DNA of 64,000 bases from Chlorophyllum brunneum (taxonomy: Eukaryota; Basidiomycota; Agaricomycetes; Agaricales; Agaricaceae), in contig OY756149.1 of the NCBI GenBank assembly GCA_963576785.1, forward strand, positions 1,860,001-1,924,000, in the 5' to 3' direction. Positions 1 to 10,944 of the stretch are shown in pieces. Position 1 is the first letter of the stretch. Each line of letters starts with the position of its first letter. The notes below the pieces were generated by a model. The model saw only the letters and a program-made list of their open reading frames with translations. It was not told the DNA's origin and did not search any database. The position numbers and the translations under genes are program-made.

Positions 1-1897
1 TAAAAATCACAATTGGCGACTTACCAGCCAGAAGGTGAAGAATAATACCAATGCAGCAATGATCCTGATCGCCCACAGTCTTCTTTTCTCCCGTTCCAAC
101 TCAATCATCGTCAGACCACCACGGAGATCATCGTTGCCACTGTCGTTGTGATCACTTGGTTGTCTTTCACTCTCATCTACCATCCTTGATGGATGTTGAC
201 CCACACTAACTACATAAGCGAAGCTTCCAAGGAGCGAAATCATCTTCCCCATGCGGTGATGAGTAGGCGATACCGGTACTGGTCCTCCATCAAGATCGTA
301 AGCCAGGTGATCATGATGATCGAAGTGATCCGGGTGTTCAGGTAAAAGTTCCTTAAGCGGCGCGCCAGCTTCCATGGCTGCAGCCTGCAACTGGGCTTCG
401 CTCAAGGCGCGTAAATTTAGCCTCTTGCGTCCCATATCAGCCCTTGGCCTGAGACCTATCGTCGGATCGTCATCTTGAAGCCTTGTGGGCATGTATCCCT
501 TTATAGCGTCAGTCCATCGTCCCGAAATCCGCTTCCATCTCCCGTTCCCTCGTTCCATTTCCCTGGGCCAGTGGGAGTCTTCGCCGTCATCCACCGAAAT
601 CCAAACAGGTAAGCGAGCATTTTCAAGCCTCCATTTCACGGCACCGAGCCACCTGGACATTACCCGAGCCCTCCTTGCTCGACGGATTCGAGCATACAGG
701 CTAAGTTGAATAGCCTCTAAGAGCGCCTCCCGAATGAGCCCAATTGCAACTGCAAGAATTAAGATTCCGACTACGGTATAAATGGATGAGAATGCACGCG
801 CTCCCGGAGTTGTAGGGTCGATATCACCGAACCCTAGACTACGGCATCAGACGTCTTGTAGCCTATTACGGATATGAGATACACTTGCCAACTGTTTCGA
901 TGCACACGACAGTAAAGTACAAAGCATTGATGAAGGTGAGGGACAACAGAGGCATGTGGACTGCAGCACCGAAGGCTACATAGCACAATAATACAATGAT
1001 CACGATTGTGAGGGACCGCTGCTTCACTGTCAAGCCGCTCGCTAGAGTCCAAGTCAACAGGAGGGAAAGTCACAAGCAAAACGAAGCGTAAATTCACTTA
1101 CTATCTCTTTCGGCTTCGGAGGTTGACCAATAATCCAGGATGAGGGTGATATTAGTCGTCAAAGAAGCAATGGTGGAACATAAAGTCATCCAAAACGCTT
1201 GACCGAGAGAAAAGCCATCGTCCTCTTGAGTCTTGATAATAAACAAGATAATGACAATTATGTCCAGAATATCTGATGGGACTGTTACAGAAAGTGGGTA
1301 CGCAAAATGAGGTAGAAGCCCACCGTGAATTGTGAGCGCAATAATGCATATGGCGGTCATTTTCCTGACCATTTTCTCGAAAAGGCGGATAAGGAGGCAC
1401 ACGTTCGTTATTGCAGCACAACCCATGCTAAATCCAAGCATGACTTTAATATATAAAGGGTCCCGCTGGAATCCGATAACCTCGTGTTGAGCATTGGTTT
1501 GGATATACCAATGATCCGTGAGTCCTGGTATTGCTAATAGAATGGAGAATGGTACGAAGATGCTTGAAATCAGGGGAAGGGATCTGAAGCTGTTTGAGTG
1601 AGAGTCGGGTGTAGGGGTCTCGTTGGATGAGTTTGGGTCAGTTGGTAGGTTGTTTCTGCGTTCAGTCATGTCGGGAGGAGCCGTGGAAGCGCGATTGGAT
1701 TCGTAGAGAGGACTGGACGGAAGGATATAGGCATTCAGCGGTCCTTGGTATGTAGTAGGCCTGCCCTTGAGCCTGTCGCGCTCGGAGGACGTCCCTTCTC
1801 CACCTGTAGGCGTCTTCTCGGGATCCGTGGAACCGCCCTCAGCATCGCTGCGTGAAAATAGCTGGTGGAATGGTTGGAACAACGTAGCCAAGAACAT
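1..1897 (-). CDS. TOK1: TOK1-type outward-rectifier potassium channel (partial, C-terminus off left edge)
   Basis: Fungal two-pore-domain K+ channel of the plasma membrane (8 TM, two P-loops). The ATG is at 1895-1897. About 100 hydrophilic Ser/Thr/Pro-rich residues come first, then hydrophobic helices and the family-typical stretch GQAFWMTLCSTIASL. Intron 1042-1101 has GT-AG ends. Exon 2 (889-1041) encodes LTVKQRSLTIVIIVLLCY and LYFTVVCIETV. The next intron, 834-888, starts with GC and ends with AG; joining across it gives the selectivity filter ETVGFGDIDP. Exon 3 (25-833) carries the post-pore helix, a charged cytosolic linker rich in D/H/E, and another helix near IRIIAALVLFF. A consensus donor at 24 shows the gene continues leftwards, where the second pore must lie. 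It is divergently transcribed from URA5, 222 bp away. The family assignment is firm; the start is the first good ATG. Confidence 0.85.
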
Positions 1898-2119
1898 ATC
1901 TCAAGCACTTTCAACACAGGGGTCCATGCAAGATGTCCATGTAAGACGAACGAGGCCACAAGCTAGAGAGGTGTTGGTGGCCGGATGGAAGAAGGGGGCT
2001 GGTGGCTTCGGTGACCACTGACGACATTAAAAGCCAATTGACCATGATGGTTACGACACGTGATGATGATAAGATTAGATTATGAAAACCGTAGCCGATT
2101 GAAGCTCCTTGCACGAGCG
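1898..2119. promoter_or_regulatory. Shared divergent promoter interval, TOK1 / URA5
   Basis: 222 bp separate the two start codons on opposite strands, so both promoters must lie here or overlap the 5' coding ends. A CCAAT-like core (gccaattgac, about 2032) is visible. No convincing TATA box was found. Regulatory content is inferred from position only. Confidence 0.4.
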
Positions 2120-2865
2120 ATGACCACCTCTCCCCTTCCAGACTACAAATCTCAACTTATTGAACATGCCATGTCCGTAGGCGCACTCAAATTTGGCACT
2201 TTTACGCTCAAATCGGGACGGTGCGTCTGCCAAACATCAAGCGAACCCCGCAATTGACCGGGGTACCCAGGATTTCTCCATACTTCTTTAACGCGGGCCT
2301 ATTATGCACAGGCCCAATCCTAGCGACCCTCGCTAGTGCATACGCTGCTACAGTCGTAGAGGCTCAAGCTGTGAACTCGAACCCAAATCCTTTACCAAAT
2401 TTTGACGTCCTTTTCGGCCCAGCTTACAAGGGTATCCCTTTCGCATCCACGACAGCCCTTTTGCTACATACCCAATACAGCATCCCTGTCGGATTTGCAT
2501 ACGACAGGAAAGAAGTGAAAGATCATGGAGAGGGTGGCAAAATGGTTGGAGTGTCTGTACAGGGAAAGAAGGTGGTAATTTTGGACGACGTTATGACTTC
2601 GGGAAAGGCCGTCCGTGGTGCAATCGACACAGTCAAGGAAAATGGTGGAGAGATCGTTGGGGTTGTACAAGCACTTGATCGTGAGGAAGTTGGTCAGGAC
2701 GGTACCAGCAGCACGGTAAAGGAGGTCGAAGGTCTTGTTGGAGAGGGCAGGGTACGATCAATTCTCAAAATGAGGGATTTGATGGTCTGGCTAGAGAAGA
2801 ACAGCATGCGGAAGGAGCTAGATGATATGCGCGAATATTGGCAGAAATATGGGTTGAAGAACTGA
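2120..2865 (+). CDS. URA5: Orotate phosphoribosyltransferase
   Basis: Cytosolic enzyme of de novo pyrimidine synthesis that transfers orotate onto PRPP to give OMP. Two exons, 2120-2220 and 2271-2865, flank a 50-bp GT-AG intron; together they encode 231 residues, normal for fungal OPRT. The N-terminus reads MTTSPLPDYKSQLIEHA, followed by ALKFGTFTLKSGR and, across the junction, ISPYFFNAGLL, which is characteristic of the family. The PRPP-binding motif VVILDDVMTSG is intact, as is the upstream YDRKEVKDHGEGG loop that carries the catalytic Lys/His. An earlier in-frame ATG at 2060 would add about 20 residues not typical of the family, so 2120 is preferred. It ends 91 bp from the convergent flavin-reductase-like gene. 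Confidence 0.95.
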
Positions 2866-2956
2866 AGCTAGGCATCGAGTATAAAGTACCTATTTATAAA
2901 ATTGGATACATATAATCAACTCGTCATCAGCCGCTCATCCGATTCTAACTTGGACA

Positions 2957-4058
2957 CTATTTCCCCACAACTGCCTTACCTTTGTCCGTAACTGCATCTT
3001 CTCCAAAAGCTTCTTTGATGTCGTCCACAACGTTTGCCCAAACTGGTCGTGGAATGTCGTATCCATCCCCTAGTTTCGCGTAGGTGACCCCTCCCAACCG
3101 CACAACAGCCTTCAACCTCGCTGGGTCCGGAATTCCCGCGGGGTCTATGGTATCCTTTCGCATATGGATGTACTTGACAAGTCCAAGGATAAGCGTATTG
3201 GTAGCTTTGAGTGAATTTGGCTCCACGATATCTATGGCATGGAGCAACTACACCAAAGCATCATCAGAACAACTCCACCAGCTCATCACACGACTTACTT
3301 CGCACTCCATAGAAAAGGCGCTTTCTTTGACACGAGGTGCCTTGACGTGAATCTAAAACAAAGTCACTATATGAGGACTAGATTCGCGTGATCGGCAAGA
3401 ATTAACACACACTCGGCTCCTTCGTCAGACCACTCAACAACCATTCGCTGAAATGGGGGGGAGAATTGATCGAGCATACATTGGCGTTCTGAACCCATGG
3501 ATGACTGATGATGTTGACAGTGAATCCCTTGGTTGCGCGTATATTCTTGGCGGTATCTTTGAGTCTCTCGGGATAATTCGTGCAGGAGACCGAGATAACG
3601 GGAGGGGTAGGGGAAACCTACTCTGACTGAGCTGATGGTTTAGGGATAGCGGGGAAGGGTGTACCTGGTTGAACCAACTAATCCAGCGAGTCAGTTGAAG
3701 AAGAGACAATTTATTCAGCGTAACACACCTGAATAATCCAAGGTTTTCTACCCCGTCTTCCGAGACACTTGACACAAACGCGACCGGACGTGGAGCGATA
3801 CCGCTGATCATGATTTTGTAGATAAGCCTGGGGCTATATGATTCTAGTCAGATTTAGTGTCGGAAGTGCAGGAATAGCGACCGACTCTGTCTTCGATGGA
3901 TCAACAACTTCCCACCCACTCTCGAGTCCCTTCAACCATTCCTTTCCCTCTGGTGTTGCGTCAACTTTTTGGCCATACTTAAACTCCGGATTTGGAGGCT
4001 GTGAGAATTTCCACTCGCCGCTATCATCAGTAAAGGGAGGGAGAGACTCAGACGACAT
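2957..4058 (-). CDS. Flavin-reductase-like FMN-binding split-barrel protein
   Basis: The gene has several short introns. The ATG at 4056-4058 gives MSSESLPPFTDDSGEW. The diagnostic segment follows an intron near 3815: MISGIAPRPVAFVSSVS, then ENLGLF, which is the start of the flavin-reductase-like FMN-binding fold (the IAPRPVA pattern is common to fungal members). A middle exon around 3480-3650 encodes a strand-rich region (RLKDTAKNIRATKGFTVN, then a histidine/asparagine segment). The last exon ends in a charged C-terminus, stop at 2957-2959. Relatives are annotated as flavoprotein oxygenases or flavin reductases; substrate unknown. It is convergent with URA5 and on the same strand as the Derlin upstream. 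Confidence 0.8.
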
Positions 4059-4318
4059 GATAGATTGGTGATCTCGGTCAAGACTGGCACTCAAGCGGAC
4101 AAAGGAGGCGTGAATGGGATATGAAACGAATGCCGGCAGATAAACCTTGCATGCTGGCCGTTGGGCTCCGGTAGATTATGTCAATTAGTCACATCAAACG
4201 AAAAGCATGGTATTGGACCGCTCGTGGACACCCTCACACATGACCCATTTTCCAATGTGGACTTATAGGTTGATCAGTATAGAGACACAAAAAGTCACCT
4301 CGAGGAACGAGAAAATCT

Positions 4319-5310
4319 TCAATCGGTACCCAACCTTCTCCCAGAACCCCAGCTATGTCCACTTGTTGAACCCTCGGCCCTCCTTGGTGGCATAACATGT
4401 ACACCTCCCGCAGCCAGACCCGCACCAGGACCTCCAGCTCCAGCTGGCTGTGGTGCCCTTCGATCATCAAACCAGTTACTCAACCACCTTGGTGCTCTAG
4501 CATAACCAGCCAAAGGGCCGAAGCCTCCGAGAGACGTTCCCCAGACGCTCCATAACCAAGCATGACCCGCCACTGCACCAGCAACGGCGTGTGCCGCCGC
4601 CGCCGGCCCACCCATGAGCAAATCCATGCCAATCATGATGTAAGGGAAGTATTTGACAGGGAGGGTGATGAGGCCCATTAGGGAAGTTTGAGCTCCAGGG
4701 GGTGCGAGAGAGGAAGACAGGTAAACGAGCGCAACAAGGAAAGGCCTCGTGAAGATGAACGCATGGAGGGGAACCGTTAAGCCCTGTGGTATAGTTTGAT
4801 AATTGACGACAAGCGTTATCGAAAGCATGATACTCACGATGATTGAACCTCCAAGAAAGACGAGTTGCCAGGCCAGGTCGGCAGAGCGACCTGCGTAAGG
4901 ACCAGATTCAAGCTGATCTGCCGTCCGGCTGGATAGGTTTGAGTACTGGGAAAACACCAGGTCAGGAGACCACTCACTAGAGCATCACAAGTTCGAAGAT
5001 ATAATTAATTCCCCCAGCTGTGAGTAGCGCGGTTAGTTCGTGGTTCAAGGATCAAGTACACCTATCTCACTCACGTCCAAGGAAAAAACTAGTATACAGT
5101 CTCCATATCTGGATTCTCAGTCAGCTATATAAAACAAATATCCTTGCCTAAGCTCACTTCTAATCTTCGAAACACGAGCTCCTTCACGAATACGATTTTG
5201 TAGGGAGAGACTATGTTCATGAGGACCGGTATCGTAACCGCCAGTGACGAAGCCGTGAGGAACCGGGTAATAGGGGGAATTTTGCGTATTTCTGCCATAA
5301 ACTGGTCCAT
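4319..5310 (-). CDS. Derlin family ER membrane protein (ERAD)
   Basis: Rhomboid-like pseudoprotease of the ER membrane that helps dislocate misfolded proteins for degradation. Exon 1 (from ATG 5308-5310) encodes MDQFMAEIRKIPPITRFL, the typical Derlin N-terminus, and ends ...FVKELVFRRLE. A short second exon near 5070-5105 gives IWRLYTSFFLG, matching the conserved Derlin WR motif. A third near 4977-5015 gives GGINYIFELVMLY, and the fourth (4319-4957) continues with SRTADQLE, several hydrophobic helices and a Gly/Ala/Pro-rich cytosolic tail ending SWGSGRRLGTD. The tail with HSWGSG...RLG resembles the DFM1 branch, which recruits Cdc48 through such a motif; the branch assignment is inference. Reading frame appears intact. 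Confidence 0.88.
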
Positions 5311-5927
5311 TCTGAGTCGAAAGGTAGTAGGAATGCTTCAACAATGGTACATGAACGAGGGTGTAGGTAGTGAAAGTCTGTGGGTGAGCTCATGACGTGT
5401 TATAGAAGTCACATGACCTCCACTATGTGGTTTCGATTTTGGTTCGTCTATGATACTGCCCCTCTGAGCGAACTCGCCCCAGTAAACCTAAGACCCAGGC
5501 GCCGATGGTTCGACTGTAGAAACCCCATTCGTGGGTTATATTTTGCCGTTCAGAGCACACCGAACTCCCGTAACCGGCAAGATCGCTGCAACCAACTCTA
5601 CCTCCTTCTGGCATAAATGTTTGAAGCCCCCTACCTTTCCCTTTTTTTTCAGATCTCTCACTCGAGTTGAGAATAACCCTCCGGTTGAGCTCACAGGACA
5701 AGCGGTGCGCTTTCTATGCCGCATACGAACCGATCGTCTCTTCGAGCAATCCTAGCGATAATACCGATTACTTGGCTCATCTATTTCAGCCACAGCCAGT
5801 CCTAGCTCCTAAATAAAGTTCAGGGACACTGGGTGGACGTGCCTTGACTTCTGGCCTGATATTCAGCGTATATAACCGTCAACCACACACACCACCTTCA
5901 ATCTCAATCTATAGCCAGGTTTTGTCA

Positions 5928-6991
5928 TGAAAAGCATACCCTTCCTGGGGTGGCGCAAGTCATTCCACTTACAATTTAATTTTGCTCTCCTTGGCCGGTT
6001 TCACAGCATCCACCCCCGACCCATCCAAGACTTGCGATCGTCCCACCCTCCGTCAAGAATGCCTCACATACTTTGACTCTTCAACATACGAAGATCGTAG
6101 TTCTAAACCTAGTTTAGGCGACAGCTCTCTGTGTCGATTATCTCAGCGTGATGCAGTGCTTGTTGGCCAAACCCCCGCTCACATCTACTGAAGTCACACC
6201 TTGAGTTGGGGCCCGGTTCCAAAGACTTTTATCGTTACGCGCTCTATCCAAAAATTTTCGGTCCATTTTGTGGTACTGTTTATATTTTTTCTTCGTACAG
6301 CCTCTCCACTAAGGCGATGTTTTGTGGGGCCACTTCCTTCCTTGGCATTGCTGTATCATGGCCGCCTATGAGAGGAACCTAAGGGAGGAGTATGGGCATG
6401 AGGGCCGTATGATGATCCTCAAGATACTTGAAAAGAAGCGTCCCTCGCCTTTTGTTGCAGATCCATCCAATCCGTTCAATGTTCCTGGACACATTGGGGA
6501 TGTGGTCAAGACGCACCATTACAGAGTATGACCGTCCGTATGGGCCCAACATCCGATCCAGCTGGAAACCCGCTTTGCTTATCCCACGACTTCAGTCCTA
6601 CCTCTGCCGAGATATACCTCAGCACATCCATCACATACTCTCACAATTTGATTTTGGATGGTTCGCTAGAGTTGTTGAAGGAGCTCCGAGCTTGAATGAT
6701 TCTGGAATCTATGGAAGTGGTCACTATGGAGTAGGTGGTACGCTTGTTTAACAGTCTTTCTGGTATGTGTCCGCCTCCCTCCGAACATGTTTTTTGGCAG
6801 CATAGGTATTTAAGGCAGCGTTTGAAAAGACACTTCTGGGCCCATTTTTACTCTGGACTATGACAGCCTTCAAGGAGGCAATATCACGCTTGACTTTCCC
6901 CTTAGCATTCGTGTTAATGGGCCGAATGTTTTGTTGGGATGTTATAGATATTCGAGGAACGCCCTGCTATGTGCATGACCTACTCGACTGA
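5928..6991 (+). pseudogene. Tyrosinase (type-3 copper) remnant
   Basis: Fragments in several frames match the order of a secreted fungal tyrosinase. A start at 5928 precedes a hydrophobic leader and a TCDRPTLRQE segment. At about 6330-6420 comes GHFLPWHCCIMAAYERNLRE, which corresponds to the third CuA histidine helix (family form FLPWHRYF...YE.ALRE.CG). At about 6705-6740 is SGHYGVGG, the first CuB histidine motif. At about 6935-6991 is DVIDIRGTPCYVHDLLD and a stop, matching the end of the central domain. The helix that should carry the two adjacent CuB histidines is not found between 6745 and 6830, the other CuA histidines are not recognisable, and splice sites between fragments are poor. 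A non-functional copy is the best reading; an intron-rich degraded gene model is the alternative. Confidence 0.55.
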
Positions 6992-8142
6992 GTGTCCTTT
7001 ACCTGTTTTAGTGTTGCATGTATGCGAATTCTTTGCGTTGTGCGCGTGTACGGGAAACTCTCCTTTTCGTGAGTGTCGGTACTCAACCGCCCACATGACC
7101 AAATAGTATCAAATACGACAATCAAACGTGACCGTGAGATTTGGGAGATCCACGACCTGTAAGGCCCTAGCTTTCGACGCCCAACGCCCAACCAGCAGTG
7201 GGGCTTTCAATGCACATAAGCCGTACCCCCGCTTCATATGGTATAACCTTCCAGCTTCATCCATCAGCGTCCGACGTGGAACGGAAGGACACATCCCAAG
7301 GAACAACCCGCTGTCACTTCTCATAGTCGCCCGAAATATCATCATGGTGCAGCCGTGTTCCCCATGTTGCTTCTGGCTTCGTATTGGGTGCGTTATCTCT
7401 ATTCTTCATTTATCGGATTGGACACTCTTGCACCTTTGATGAGCATGACACGTCTCGCTGAGATGCCATCGGCATCTGTGAGCCAGTGGCTTCTATTCTT
7501 TGTTCTGGTACACTACTCCTAGTAGAAAGTAACCGCTCGGAGAAAGGGCCAAGAACGGAAAGCTGAATTAGGTCGCCTGTTAACCTGATGGCGTTCAAAC
7601 CTTATATCTACTCGCCTGACTCTTGTCTTCAGGTTATACTCCATTCATATCGCGACCAATACAGTGATGAATCGGCCCTCAGTAAATGGCTTGCCCGACA
7701 GAAGGACAGCCGAAGATACCTGCCGAGTATCCAGCAGGCTCTCAGTCCACCTTCTCACGGCCTGCTCGGGCCTCCTCATGGAAGCACCAGCAAACTTATG
7801 GTTCTGGATCTGAGGGTTCAGATTGCAATCAGATGATACGAAACGTAAGTTATTACGGTACCCCTCTACGTTGTACCATCGCCTCATACCGAGGGTTTGA
7901 GGAGATTTATGAAATCATCCTGCGTACCTGGTGAGGCTTAAGGTACGTCGACTAACATATCGCTTCCATTACTCTTGTTTCCTAATATGGGTAAATCAAC
8001 ACAGCATGTAAGAGGGTATCGGGATGGGTACGGAATACAGTATGACGAGCGTAAAAAAACCTCCAATAGCGTTTCAGTGATCGCCGACGCCCACGTCTTT
8101 GAATGCGCCATTCAATACAAGGTCACAGAGTTCCCATCGGCT

Positions 8143-9258
8143 TTAAAGTCTCGAGACAATGTCTGCGAGAGGAGGCCATTTCGTTGGGGGAATCGTCTGC
8201 CACAAGACTGTGGCAAGCAGTGCCCAAAGATCGTCAGCTATACCCCGTACTTGCCCTAAGTTCCGGTGAGCGTAGCTGGCAATCCCCTGAATCGTGTGAT
8301 ATGTCTGATCATACATCGAAAACGGTTCTTCGCAATTATACACCTTCTCAAAACAGTCAGTCGTATCTACACGTCGGGAAGCAAGATACACACCGTCCAG
8401 GAAGTAACTACAAAGCCAAAGATGTTGTCGTGCACCGTAGGATCTATAGGCCGTCGTTCGTGCTCTTGTCTCCGTATTGCGTCCGCTGATCTACACGATA
8501 ACGAATCAGGAAGCCGAATGTGAGTATCGTCTGGTACAAAGTGTCGGATGATAGATGTATATATTGCTGCATCTGCGAGCAATGCATCACCTTCATCATT
8601 GATTAGGATGTTGTTCTGTGAACACCGCTCAGTAGAAAGAACTTTGGATGATATGTCAAAATACATACGACGTGAATGTTTCCATGAGTGATGCCAACCG
8701 CATGGAGGAACTGAAGGGCGATGCCAGCTTGGCGCAACTGATTCACCCACTCGTTACCAGTATATTCACGATCTCTCAAAGGTCTCACCCATTGCGCCTT
8801 TCTCTCGTCGGAAGCTGCGACATTATTGGAATAGTCAAGGATATTCCCGTTCTGGTACTCTTGCATGATGAGCGCAACAGGAAGAGGGGTAACTTCTGGG
8901 AGACCAGGCTCAATGACCTGGCAGAAATCCATCATGGCAATATATTGATGTTCTTGTGCCAGCCATTATTTAGCACCAAGAACTTGCTCAAGCTGAAAAC
9001 AGTGATCAGCCCTATAGACCCACAGGGTAGAAGTTCAAAGCGAACCTTGGCCAGAGAACACTGGCGAGGGCACACGTCTCGGATCTTCAAGCCCTTCAGG
9101 CGTACACTTGAATGCTTCTGCGTGTTGCCAGGCAAGATGTAGTGGCGTGAAAAGTTGTATAACTTTGTCTCGTCTGGCTTTCCGGAAAGCTTGACTAGGT
9201 GCGCAAGACGACTGGGGTAAGCCATTTGAGAGGGTATATCGTTGTTAATCACGACCAT
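8143..9258 (-). CDS. Protein-kinase-like protein with HGN catalytic loop; 5' part unresolved or broken
   Basis: The C-terminal two thirds clearly follow the kinase fold: hinge region PVALIMQEYQNGNIL, then LQFLHAVGITHGNIH, an intron (donor gtatgt), and NNILINDEGDALLADAAIY. So the HRD catalytic Asp is Asn (HGN) and DFG is DAA. A C-lobe exon (8143-8391) gives EEPFSMYD, then DDLWALLATVL and a final ADIVSRL. Upstream, a frame encodes LFTPLHLAWQHAEAF and RRVPSPVFSG before an intron ending ttcag. In the frame leading into WLAQEHQYIAMMDF there is a TAA at 8966-8968. Either this copy is a pseudogene or the 5' exon structure differs from my reading. It is paralogous to the gene at 49279-50437. Confidence 0.55.
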
Positions 9259-10253
9259 TACACCTTTCAGTATTTATGTCGAACATGAAAGACTGAGGGG
9301 AAATTCAGATTATTATTAGCGCGCGGATTTCCAGGGCCGAGAGTGACAAGATAGCGATAGTCGTGTAGTGTCCACGACTTGTTTACGTTTTACTCAAGGC
9401 AGCAGGTACTTCACCAGCGATCACGACCCCCATGGGTCCTTGGGCCGAGGGCAGAGCCAATTGAAACTGAACCCCGAGTGCAAATGCACATCCAGCATCC
9501 GTGGATGGGTTTTGTCGGGACCGTTGAAATAAATTGAAGTTCCAAACCTGATGATCTCGGTGCTCCCGCGCAGCAGTGCAGCATATTTACCAGCTCATCA
9601 GAACTCGGCAAGCATTGAGGAGGAAATGGAAGTACCGGACACTACCGAAACGCAATACCGGGTACAAATATAATGCCCAACATACTGGGGGTCTGGAAAT
9701 GGAATCTGCTCGACAATATTCTTCTGACTCATACATATCCCGTGTCTCAGAGGCGAGACTTATGTATGTCCAAGGCCTAAATACTCGTTTTCGTTGTATC
9801 GAATGCAAGATCTATCATGCATTGTCGTGTACAGTATATGACTATCCAGCCCCCGACCTTAGCCAATCAATTTGTACCCAGCGCACTTAAATGTATTACT
9901 TCGAGGATTCTATTGACAAGCAAACGCGCACTCTGCACGCAAGTCCTCACTTCCACAGAATAGCTAGCTTTCCTGAGTAGTGTGCTCGCAGTCTCCTTAC
10001 ATGCGTTCCATAGTTGCGACTTTCTTTCCTTATCAAGCTCAGATGGAGGTGTTAACCTTCTTCAACCTCCGTCTCCACTCTTCCGCGTCGTTGTCCTTGC
10101 TCTTGGCCTTCATATAGAGCCTGAGAGGACGGAGGGGAAGGTTTTAACGGTGCATATCATTCGACGACTACTATTCTCGGGACCCTACTGAGGTAAATGA
10201 ACCTACAATGAAGTAGCGACAGGAATCATTGGCATACTTGATCAGACTTGACT
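9259..10253. other. Intergenic stretch, no gene supported
   Basis: Only short overlapping open frames on both strands, none with a recognisable domain or a convincing splice pattern. Nothing else seen. Confidence 0.5.
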
Positions 10254-10537
10254 TTACTTTCTGGAAGAACCTGCCGTCTTTCCGGCTCCAGCAGTGGGAG
10301 CAGGTGTCGTCCTCGAGAACTTTGTGCTTCCTCCATTAGGATTCACAGCGCCTCTGTTCGCATTGTTCGCCGCAGATGATTGAGCACGACTGGAGAACGA
10401 GCTGGACCCTGTAGGATTGCCAGCCTTTGCCTATTAAGTATGTTAGTGGAGCAATTTTCGTGTGCATTGAGATCACGTGCTTGAGAGGACTGTATCCTGG
10501 ATGCGTCTGCGGGCTTCATAGGGTTCTTGCTTGGCAT
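10254..10537 (-). CDS. Small SMP-domain (seed-maturation-protein-like) protein, 77 aa
   Basis: Two exons, 10481-10537 and 10254-10430, separated by a 50-bp intron that begins with GC and ends with AG. The joined product starts MPSKNPMKPADASRIQSSQ, then AKAGNPTGSSSFSSRAQSSA, a hydrophilic Ser/Asn/Gly-rich peptide ending AGKTAGSSRK. The order 'M-P-S-x-N-P-M, A-S-R-I-Q-S-x-Q-A-K-x-G, S-S-F-x-x-R-A-Q-S-A' is the pattern of fungal SMP-domain proteins. These are small disordered proteins related to plant seed-maturation/LEA proteins and often linked to stress or spores. Family recognised from the N-terminal half; cellular role unknown. No neighbour suggests a function. Confidence 0.7.
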
Positions 10538-10944
10538 GATGTCGGAAATGCGGGGCTATGGAAGTGTGATATAATGGGGGGGGGTGGATAACTGTAGTAG
10601 CGTCGGCACTCACTTGTGAGCTCTCGGACGAATGGTTGTACGAAGGTCTCTCGTTGAATCCTTAGCTTCCGGAATTGGCTCGGGTTGTATCTTATAACTT
10701 TTTACTCTCAGGTGCGTGATATATGCCATATGTTCGTTAAGAAAGTATTTTTACTCGAGGAAGCGTAAGCTTACGTTCCGGCTCCCAGTAGTAGCCTCTT
10801 CAGACCACTTGACAATAAGATGTAATGTTCGGAAGTTTATATCAGCTGTATTGAGGCGGAGAGGGGGACTAAAAGAACTCAAAACTAGACAGGCCAATAG
10901 CGGAGTTCGCGCTCTCAACAGATAACAACATCCCCTAAAGCATG

